Shown in pieces: positions 53,319 to 60,229 of a DNA stretch of 64,000 bases. Origin of the DNA: Chitinophagaceae bacterium (GTDB lineage Bacteria; Bacteroidota; Bacteroidia; Chitinophagales; Chitinophagaceae); the NCBI GenBank assembly GCA_023229465.1, contig JALNZE010000006.1, forward strand, positions 1 to 64,000, read 5' to 3'. The notes under the pieces are model-generated. The model had not been told where the DNA came from, did not search any database, and saw only the letters and a list, made by a program, of their open reading frames with translations. Numbering within the stretch: the stretch's first letter is position 1; each line of letters starts with the position of its first letter. A program made the position numbers and the translations under genes.

Positions 53319-54836
53319 ATGAATGAAAACAAAAAATTAACGACCGCTTCAGGCAGTCCGTTTTATTACAATGAAGACACCCAAAGTATTGGCCAGCGCG
53401 GCCCCTTACTGCTGCAGGACTATATCCTTCACGAAAAAATGGCCAGTTTTAACCGGGAGCGTATTCCCGAAAGAGTGGTACATGCCAAAGGATCCGGCGC
53501 TTTTGGTACTTTTACCGTTACCAACGACATTAGCAAATATACCAAGGCTAAAATTTTTAACCAGGTAGGCAAACAAACCAAAGTGCTCGCCCGCTTCTCT
53601 ACCGTGGGTGGAGAAAAAGGGAGTGCAGATACGGAAAGGGACCCAAGGGGTTTTGCCCTAAAGTTTTATACCGAAGAGGGCAACTGGGACCTGGTGGGTA
53701 ATAACACCCCTGTTTTCTTTATCAAGGACCCGAAAAAATTCGGCGATTTTATTCATACCCAGAAAAGAGATCCCTATACTAACTGCAAGAGTCCAACCAT
53801 GATGTGGGATTACTGGAGCCTGAACCCGGAAAGCCTGCACCAGGTAATGTTCCTCATGAGCGACAGGGGTACCCCCTATGGCTACCGTCATATGAACGGA
53901 TATGGCAGTCACACATTCAGCTTTATCAACGCCCAAAATGAACGCCACTGGGTAAAATTTCATTTCAAAACCGCACAGGGTATCAAAAACTTCAGTAACG
54001 ATGAAGCGGCACACATGAAATCAGTGGATATGGATTTCTCCCAGCGCGACCTGGTTGAAGCCATTGACAGGGGTGATTTTCCAAAATGGAACGTAAAAGT
54101 GCAGATCATGACAGAAGAGGAAGCGAAAACATACAAGTACAATCCATTCGATCTTACCAAAGTATGGAGCCATAAAGATTTTCCATTGATTGATCTGGGT
54201 GTGATGGAACTTAATGAGAATCCGAAAAATTATTTCGCTTCTATTGAGCAAGCCGCTTTTGCACCTGCGCACGTAATAGACGGAATTAGTTATTCACCTG
54301 ATAAAATGTTACAGGGACGTATACTTTCTTATCCCGATGCACACCGTCACCGTTTAGGCACCAACTATGAACAGATTCCGGTGAACCGTTGTCCTTACGC
54401 GGTAAATAATTACCAAAGAGATGGCCAGATGCGGGTAGATGACAATGGAGGCAGCAACCCTAACTATTTTCCAAATAGTTTTGACAATATTGTGGCAGAT
54501 GAAGCATACAAACAGCCCGACTGGCAGATGGACTCATTGATAGCAGGATGGTTCGACAGGAATGCTGAAGGAGAAAACGACCATTTTTCACAACCAGGAA
54601 TTTTCTACAGAGAAGTGCTGGGTACACAGGATAAGAAAAACCTGGTCAACAATATTGTTGGAGCCATGAGTGGTATTTCAGGACCCAAAAGAGCAGAGAT
54701 CATTAACCGCCAGCTTTGCCATTTTTTCCGTGCCGATATTGGTTTTGGGATGGAGGTAGCACAGGCACTTGGGGTAAATGTGGAGGATGCCATGCCCAAA
54801 CAACACCCTACCCAGGAGGTTACGGCAAAAGCATAA
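53319..54836 (+). CDS. katA: Heme catalase
   Basis: A 505-residue monofunctional catalase that dismutates hydrogen peroxide. Visible are the distal-His region ERVVHAKGSGAFG, RFSTVGGEKGSADTERDPRG, the distal Asn region NNTPVFFIKDPKKF, and the proximal heme-Tyr motif RILSYPDAHRHRLGTNY. The length fits small-subunit clade 3 catalases. I chose the ATG at 53319 (MNENKKLTTASGSPF), the usual family start; an in-frame ATG at 53274 would add 15 residues. It is divergent from oxyR with an OxyR-like site between, and is followed by a terminator. Confidence 0.96.
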   Translation: MNENKKLTTASGSPFYYNEDTQSIGQRGPLLLQDYILHEKMASFNRERIPERVVHAKGSGAFGTFTVTNDISKYTKAKIFNQVGKQTKVLARFSTVGGEKGSADTERDPRGFALKFYTEEGNWDLVGNNTPVFFIKDPKKFGDFIHTQKRDPYTNCKSPTMMWDYWSLNPESLHQVMFLMSDRGTPYGYRHMNGYGSHTFSFINAQNERHWVKFHFKTAQGIKNFSNDEAAHMKSVDMDFSQRDLVEAIDRGDFPKWNVKVQIMTEEEAKTYKYNPFDLTKVWSHKDFPLIDLGVMELNENPKNYFASIEQAAFAPAHVIDGISYSPDKMLQGRILSYPDAHRHRLGTNYEQIPVNRCPYAVNNYQRDGQMRVDDNGGSNPNYFPNSFDNIVADEAYKQPDWQMDSLIAGWFDRNAEGENDHFSQPGIFYREVLGTQDKKNLVNNIVGAMSGISGPKRAEIINRQLCHFFRADIGFGMEVAQALGVNVEDAMPKQHPTQEVTAKA

Positions 54837-54858
54837 ATCTAAATAATCGTAATTTTAT

Positions 54859-54888
54859 AAAAAGCCATCTCATTTGAGGTGGCTTTTT
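54859..54888 (+). terminator. Intrinsic terminator after katA
   Basis: A stem AAAAAGCCATCTC / GAGGTGGCTTTTT (one G-T pair) with a short loop is followed by TCTTTT. It lies about 22 bp after the katA stop and separates it from the gntP operon. Confidence 0.82.
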
Positions 54889-54921
54889 CTTTTATCTTTA
54901 TTGCCTAACGCTTTCCGAGCC

Positions 54922-56235
54922 ATGACCCTGATTATCCTTCTGCTGGCTGTTTTATTATTGGTGGTACTGATTACTGCCGTAAAACTGCACCCGTTTATTG
55001 CTTTCCTCATGGTATGTATTCTTACGGGGTTAAGCAGGGGCATGGAAGTGGGTAAGATCATCGGCTCCGTACAAAAAGGGATTGGTGATCTGATGGGCTC
55101 TTTGCTGATTATACTTTGTACAGGCGCCATGCTGGGCAAATTAGTTGCCGACAGCGGGGCCGCTAATAAAATCGCCTCCGGACTGATCCGTGCATTTGGG
55201 ATCAAACATATACAATGGGCCCTGGTACTCACTGCTTTTATTGTGGGCATCCCTTTATTTTATGGGGTAGGTTTTGTATTGCTGGTTCCACTGGTAATTG
55301 CAGTAGCTGATAAATACAAACTGCCGGCCGTTTACCTGGGGTTGCCTACACTTGCCGCGCTATCTGTAACACATGGCTACCTGCCACCTCATCCTTCTCC
55401 CGTGGCTTTGTCTGAACAGTTTCATGCAGATATGGGAATGACCCTGCTTTACGGAATGATGATAGTGATACCTGCCATTATTATTGCCGGTCCCGTATTT
55501 TCTGTAACACTAAAAAAATATACATCCAAACCACTGGCTGTATTTACCAATCAAACGGTACCGGAAGATAAACAACCGGGCATGCTTTCCAGTTTATTGG
55601 CTGCATTCCTGCCCGTACTGTTTATCGCGGCGGATACGATTGTAAAGATTACGATACCCCAAAAAAATACGTTTACCGCCATCATACATATTCTGGGTGA
55701 ACCGTCTGTTGCCATGTTACTTTCTTTATTGATAGCGATCTATACATTGGGTATCAAACAGGGAAAGAAAATAAAAACAATCATGACCCCAATGGGCGAT
55801 GCTGTTAAAGATATTTCGCCTATCCTGCTCATTATTGCAGGGGCCGGCGCTTTAAAACAGGTTTTAATGGATTCCGGGATCAGTACTGAATTGATTCAAC
55901 CGTTAACAAATCTTTCGTTGCATCCTTTACTGCTGGCATGGGGTATCAGCGCTATTATAAGAGTAAGTATCGGATCGGCTACTGTGGCAGGCTTAACAAC
56001 AGCGGGCATTGTAGCTCCCATGATTGCCAGCTCCGGCGTTAACCCCAGCCTGATGGTACTGGCCACCGGTGCCGGCAGTTTGATGTTCTCACATGTAAAC
56101 GATCCGGGGTTCTGGATGTTCAAAGAATATTTTAATCTTACAGTTAAAGAAACCATCAAAACCTGGAGCATCATGGAAACCATCGTTTCTGTTGTAGGAT
56201 TAATAGGCGTATTTATCATCAACTACTTTTTATAA
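54922..56235 (+). CDS. GntP-family permease
   Basis: A 437-residue membrane transporter of the gluconate:H+ symporter family with about twelve hydrophobic segments. Family-like blocks are AVKLHPFIAFLMVCILTGLSRGM, GTGAMLGKL-like CTGAMLGKLVADSGAANKIA, GYLPPHPSPVALSEQFHADMG and C-terminal FSHVNDPGFWMFKEYFNL. I chose the ATG at 54922 since the upstream codons overlap the katA terminator region. It leads an operon with RidA, a D-threonine aldolase-like enzyme and a dipeptidase, so the substrate is more likely a D-amino acid or small peptide-derived acid than gluconate (inference; D-serine carriers such as DsdX belong to this family). Confidence 0.9.
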   Translation: MTLIILLLAVLLLVVLITAVKLHPFIAFLMVCILTGLSRGMEVGKIIGSVQKGIGDLMGSLLIILCTGAMLGKLVADSGAANKIASGLIRAFGIKHIQWALVLTAFIVGIPLFYGVGFVLLVPLVIAVADKYKLPAVYLGLPTLAALSVTHGYLPPHPSPVALSEQFHADMGMTLLYGMMIVIPAIIIAGPVFSVTLKKYTSKPLAVFTNQTVPEDKQPGMLSSLLAAFLPVLFIAADTIVKITIPQKNTFTAIIHILGEPSVAMLLSLLIAIYTLGIKQGKKIKTIMTPMGDAVKDISPILLIIAGAGALKQVLMDSGISTELIQPLTNLSLHPLLLAWGISAIIRVSIGSATVAGLTTAGIVAPMIASSGVNPSLMVLATGAGSLMFSHVNDPGFWMFKEYFNLTVKETIKTWSIMETIVSVVGLIGVFIINYFL

Positions 56236-56251
56236 CTTTTATTTTTATTGT

Positions 56252-56722
56252 ATGACCCCTGAAGAAAATTTCGCAAAACTTGCCCTCGCATTACCACCTG
56301 CCCCAAAACCATTGGGTGTGTACAAACCTTTATTGATTGATGGTAATCATTGCCTGGTTTCCGGCCATGGAACAGTTAAGGAAGATGGCAGCCTGATCAT
56401 TGGCAGAATTGGAGAAACCATGACTATGGATGAAGGCAAACTGGCGGCCCAACAGGTTGGACTGGCCATACTCTCTACCCTGAAAACCCATCTCGGCTCA
56501 CTCAACAAGGTGAAAAGGGTTATCAAAGTATTGGGCATGGTAAACTGCACACCCGGTTTTGAATCACATCCTTTTGTAATCAATGGCTGTAGTGAATTGT
56601 TTGCTGCCATATGGGGCGATGATAATGGCATCGGGGTAAGAAGCGCTGTTGGCATGAGTTCCTTACCCAATAATATCCCGGTAGAAATTGAAGCAATGTT
56701 TGAATTGAATGAAGAGAAGTGA
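56252..56722 (+). CDS. RidA-family enamine/imine deaminase
   Basis: A 156-residue protein of the RidA/YjgF fold in its longer form. It begins MTPEENFAKLALALPPAPKP and shows LLIDGNHCLVSGHGTVKEDG, GQ-like AAQQVGLAILSTLKTHLGSL and the C-terminal VRSAVGMSSLPNNIPVEIEAMFE. RidA proteins hydrolyse 2-aminoacrylate-type enamines made by PLP dehydratases. It lies 16 bp after the permease and 64 bp before the PLP enzyme. The TGA stop opens a GTGAGAAGTGAG-like repeat phrase. Confidence 0.9.
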   Translation: MTPEENFAKLALALPPAPKPLGVYKPLLIDGNHCLVSGHGTVKEDGSLIIGRIGETMTMDEGKLAAQQVGLAILSTLKTHLGSLNKVKRVIKVLGMVNCTPGFESHPFVINGCSELFAAIWGDDNGIGVRSAVGMSSLPNNIPVEIEAMFELNEEK

Positions 56723-56754
56723 AAGTGGAGACGTGAGAAGTGAGACATGAAAGA
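56720..56754. repeat. GTGAGAAGTGAG-type repeat at the ridA-like stop
   Basis: The phrase TGAAAGTGGAGACGTGAGAA followed by GTGAGACATGAAAG begins at the TGA stop codon of the RidA-family gene. It fills about half of the 64-bp gap to the next gene. Confidence 0.5.
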
Positions 56755-56786
56755 AGTAATTAATTTCTTTATCCGAAAATCCGCAA

Positions 56787-57890
56787 ATGATGGACTGGTA
56801 CCAGGTAAATAATATAACAAAAATAGACTCCCCTTCACTTATCGTGTATCCGCATCGGGTTAAAGAAAATATTGACCGGCTGATTACAATGGCGGGTAGT
56901 TCAAATAATGTAAGGCCACATGTGAAGACGAATAAAATGGCTGAAGTATGTTCTCTTCTATTACAGGCGGGCATCAATAAATTTAAATGCGCCACTATTG
57001 CCGAAGCGGAAATGCTGGCAGAAATTGACGCACCCGATGTTTTACTGGCCTATCAACCTGTTGGGCCCAAGGCAGACAGGCTTTTACAACTGGTGATGAA
57101 TTTTCCGGATACCCGTTTCTCCTGTATTATTGATAACCCGCATACCGCTTCTATCCTTTCTGAATTATTTGCTTCACACCAGCTCATAGTAAATACATTC
57201 ATTGATCTTAATATAGGTATGAACCGTTCAGGTATTCTTCCGGAAAAAGCATTGGCATTATATAAAGCATGTCAATCTTTATCAGGCTTACAAATTATTG
57301 GATTACATGCCTATGATGGTCATATCCGGGATACGGACCTGAACCTGAGAAACCAGCGTTCAGATGATGCTTTTGCCAGGGTAACGCAAGTAATCAAAGA
57401 GATAGCGGCAATTTCTCCGGAAAGCCTGCAAATAGTCATTGGCGGTTCTCCCTCTTTTCCAACACATACCAAACGCAAAGGAGTTCAATACAGTCCGGGC
57501 ACTTTTGTTTTTTGGGACTGGGGCTATAAACACCTCGTACCCGATGAGCCTTTTGAGTATGCGGCATTGGTGATAACACGCGTTATTTCTGTTATTGATG
57601 AGCAAACGGTTTGTACCGATCTCGGGCATAAATCTGTAGCTGCAGAAAATCCATTACCCCGTGTACATTTTTTAAATGCACCCGATGCTACGCCCATTTC
57701 ACAAAGCGAAGAACATCTGGTACTAAAGTTCCCGGGTAAAACAAATTGGCAAGTGGGGGACGTATTGTATGGGGTACCGGTTCATATTTGTCCGACTGTT
57801 GCCCTCTATGATACAGCCGTTATTGTAGAAAATAATGAAGTGGTTAACAACTGGAAAGTTATTGCCCGAACCAGAAAAATTTCCATCTAA
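56787..57890 (+). CDS. D-threonine aldolase / D-serine dehydratase-like PLP enzyme
   Basis: A 367-residue protein of the fold-type III PLP family (alanine-racemase-like barrel). The PLP lysine is in RPHVKTNK (Lys47), followed by KCATIAEAEMLAE, FIDLNIGMNRSGI, LHAYDGHI and YSPGTFVFWDWG. The C-terminal domain has the metal-binding pattern VHICPTVALYD (His-x-Cys), as in zinc-dependent D-serine dehydratase. Such enzymes split D-threonine into glycine and acetaldehyde or dehydrate D-serine. Its place after RidA favours a reaction that makes an enamine, which is an inference. Confidence 0.88.
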   Translation: MMDWYQVNNITKIDSPSLIVYPHRVKENIDRLITMAGSSNNVRPHVKTNKMAEVCSLLLQAGINKFKCATIAEAEMLAEIDAPDVLLAYQPVGPKADRLLQLVMNFPDTRFSCIIDNPHTASILSELFASHQLIVNTFIDLNIGMNRSGILPEKALALYKACQSLSGLQIIGLHAYDGHIRDTDLNLRNQRSDDAFARVTQVIKEIAAISPESLQIVIGGSPSFPTHTKRKGVQYSPGTFVFWDWGYKHLVPDEPFEYAALVITRVISVIDEQTVCTDLGHKSVAAENPLPRVHFLNAPDATPISQSEEHLVLKFPGKTNWQVGDVLYGVPVHICPTVALYDTAVIVENNEVVNNWKVIARTRKISI

Positions 57891-57902
57891 TCTCTGCTAC
57901 TC

Positions 57903-58973
57903 ATGTTCATCATTGACGCCCACCTCGATCTCAGCATGAATGCCATGGAATGGAACCGCGACCTCCGTTTACCTGTTCATGAAATCAGGCAAAGAGAAGA
58001 AGGCATGACAGATAAGCCAGACAGGGCAAAAGGCACCGTTGCTTTTCCTGAATTACGCAAAGGAAATATCGGGCTGGTAGTGGCCACACAAATAGCACGT
58101 TTTGTAGATAAGGACAGTTCGCTGAAAGGCTGGCATTCACCCGAACAGGCATGGGCACAAACACAGGGACAACTGCAATGGTACAGGGCCATGGAAGATG
58201 CGGGAGAAATGGTTCAGATAACAAACAAAGAAGGCCTCAACAAACATGTTGCCCTTTGGCAGAATACAACGAATCAGGATACTAAACCCATCGGCTATAT
58301 CTTAAGTCTGGAAGGCGCCGATTCATTAATCACCCCTGATCATTTACACCGAGCATATGCATATGGTTTACGTGCGGCAGGCCCTGCACATTACGGGCCA
58401 GGCAGGTATGCCAATGGAACAGATGCCACGGGCAGGTTGAATACTTTGGGCAGGGCTTTACTAAAAGAAATGGAGCAACTGAATATGATCCTTGACGCCA
58501 CTCATTTATGCGATGACGCCTTTGGGGACGCGATGGAAATTTTTAACGGAACTATCTGGGCCAGTCATAATAACTGTCGTGCTTTGGTTGATCATAACAG
58601 GCAATTCAGTGATGACATGATTAAAATTTTAATTCAAAAAAAAGCGGTAATCGGTGGTTCACTGGACGCATGGATGATGGTTCCCGGATGGCAACGCGGG
58701 GTATCATATCCGAAACAAATGGGATGCAACCTCGAAAAAATAATTGATCATATGGATCATATCTGCCAGATAGCCGGTAATGCCTTACACATTGGCATCG
58801 GTACTGATCTGGATGGCGCCTACGGAAAAGAACAATGCCCTTATGACCTGGAAACCATTGCTGATCTGCAAAATCTGCCTGGCTTGCTCATGAAAAGAGG
58901 CTACTCTTTTTCTGACTGTGAAAATATTATGCATGGTAACTGGTTACGTTTATTAAGAGCCACCTGGAAATAA
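57903..58973 (+). CDS. Membrane dipeptidase-like metallopeptidase (family M19)
   Basis: A 356-residue amidohydrolase-fold enzyme. The zinc motif is IIDAHLDLSMNAMEWNRDLR (His-x-Asp), with the bridging Glu in LSLEGADSL, further His in ILDATHLCDDAF and ASHNNCRALVDHNRQFSDD, and the C-terminal GIGTDLDGAYG. No signal peptide is visible, so it should act in the cytoplasm. M19 enzymes cleave dipeptides and, unusually, accept D-residues at the C-terminus. It is 12 bp after the D-threonine aldolase-like gene, the last gene of the operon. Confidence 0.92.
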   Translation: MFIIDAHLDLSMNAMEWNRDLRLPVHEIRQREEGMTDKPDRAKGTVAFPELRKGNIGLVVATQIARFVDKDSSLKGWHSPEQAWAQTQGQLQWYRAMEDAGEMVQITNKEGLNKHVALWQNTTNQDTKPIGYILSLEGADSLITPDHLHRAYAYGLRAAGPAHYGPGRYANGTDATGRLNTLGRALLKEMEQLNMILDATHLCDDAFGDAMEIFNGTIWASHNNCRALVDHNRQFSDDMIKILIQKKAVIGGSLDAWMMVPGWQRGVSYPKQMGCNLEKIIDHMDHICQIAGNALHIGIGTDLDGAYGKEQCPYDLETIADLQNLPGLLMKRGYSFSDCENIMHGNWLRLLRATWK

Positions 58974-59090
58974 TACACGCCGCTCTGTGAACCTCTGCTC
59001 CCCCTGTGCCGCTCTGTGTTGAAAAAAATCATTGCACTCCGGTTTTTTTCAACACGGAGGGCACGGAGATTGGGAGTTACACAGAGAGAG
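58974..59090. repeat. CTCTGTGTTGAAAAAAA inverted repeat between convergent genes
   Basis: The whole gap between the dipeptidase and LD-carboxypeptidase genes is a repeat. The arms CTCTGTGTTGAAAAAAA (59012-59028) and TTTTTTTCAACACGGAG (59043-59059) pair at 16 of 17 positions around a 14-nt loop, which fits a bidirectional terminator. Flanking phrases (CTCTGTGAACCTCTG, CACGGAGATTGGGAGTTACA) extend into the LD-carboxypeptidase gene and supply its last codons and stop. Confidence 0.78.
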
Positions 59091-59997
59091 CTGACTCTTT
59101 TAGCACTACCTTATTTTTAGAAATTTTTAGCAAGTGCTTTACCCCTACTTTTAATGCATAATTATTTTTTGCATGGCTCACAGGAAAATCAAAACATACC
59201 GGGTAAGGGTAGTCTTTAATATGTGAATGAATCACAGAGAACACATCAGTACCAAAAGGGATTGAAGTATCTTTCATCTCTGTAAATCCGCCAATCATCA
59301 ATCCGGCCAATTGATCCAGCATACCGCTTCTTTTTAACTGGATCAGCATCCTGTCTATATGATAAATATATTCACCCACATCTTCCAGGAACAGAATTTT
59401 TCCTTTGGTCTGAAAAGAGGAGATACTACCAATCAAATGCGCTACCAGGGAAAGATTACCCCCAATCAATTCGCCTTCCGCTTTTCCCGGTCTGTTAAAA
59501 GGATGGGCATCACAGGTATAATTTGATGTAATTCCGCTGATGGCTTTACGGAGTGATTGTACATATTCTTTTGTATGCTCCCCATCATTAAAGGCCGCCG
59601 CCATAGGTGCATGCATGGTGGCAATTTTCAGTTGGCGATACACATGTGCATGCAAAACAGTGATATCACTAAACCCTATCAGCCATTTTGGTTTTTTTTT
59701 AAATTTCCTGAAATCGAGTTGATCAATGATGCGGCTCATCCCATATCCGCCCCTTCCGCACAAAACAGCTTTCACTTCAGCATCATCAAGCATGCCCTGC
59801 AGATCAGCTAATCTTTCCGCATCTGTTCCGGAGAAATAATGAAACCGGTTACCCAAACTCTTTCCTACCCTAACTGTAAAACCCCATTCCTGTAAAACCC
59901 GTATACAGGTTTCCGCTTTCTTTTTGGGCATATACCCGGCAGGGCATACAATACCTATCAGGTCTCCTTTTTTCAGGTACGGGGGTATTTTAATCAT
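59077..59997 (-). CDS. LD-carboxypeptidase (family S66)
   Basis: A 306-residue serine carboxypeptidase that removes the terminal D-Ala from murein tetrapeptides in the cytoplasm during peptidoglycan recycling. The catalytic triad is visible: Ser in LIGFSDITVLHAH, Glu in LFLEDVGEYIYHID, and His in FPVSHAKNNYAL. GRGGYGMSRIIDQLD precedes the Ser. There is no signal peptide. The last residues (LSV) and the TAA are encoded by a dispersed repeat. It faces the D-amino-acid operon, consistent with D-Ala-containing peptides as a shared theme. The symbol ldcA would fit. Confidence 0.92.
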   Translation of the reverse strand: MIKIPPYLKKGDLIGIVCPAGYMPKKKAETCIRVLQEWGFTVRVGKSLGNRFHYFSGTDAERLADLQGMLDDAEVKAVLCGRGGYGMSRIIDQLDFRKFKKKPKWLIGFSDITVLHAHVYRQLKIATMHAPMAAAFNDGEHTKEYVQSLRKAISGITSNYTCDAHPFNRPGKAEGELIGGNLSLVAHLIGSISSFQTKGKILFLEDVGEYIYHIDRMLIQLKRSGMLDQLAGLMIGGFTEMKDTSIPFGTDVFSVIHSHIKDYPYPVCFDFPVSHAKNNYALKVGVKHLLKISKNKVVLKESALSV

Positions 59998-60229
59998 CTG
60001 ACAATATTACAGAACAGTATTTATATGATAAAAACTGTTGTGCGCATTAAGCCTGGGAACCACTATCCGTTTACCCCGGGCCAATTATTGCCAGCTTCAA
60101 TTGTTTGCTTACTTTTACACCGCCCTGCTGCCCTATTAAGGTATATATGCGGGCGAACCCCACCCGATACTGCGACATCCGGTTAAGGCGTGCAACAAAG
60201 ATGCCCAAAGAACTAATGAATTGTAGAAC

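Noticed and set aside
56347..56838. A 163-codon open frame antisense to the RidA-family gene and into the D-threonine aldolase-like gene
   Set aside because: Both genes on the plus strand have full family motifs; the antisense product has low-complexity sequence with no recognisable fold.
59998..60229. A possible riboswitch or T-box leader before metG
   Set aside because: I found no T-box sequence, terminator stem or SAM-binding core; the region looks like plain spacer.
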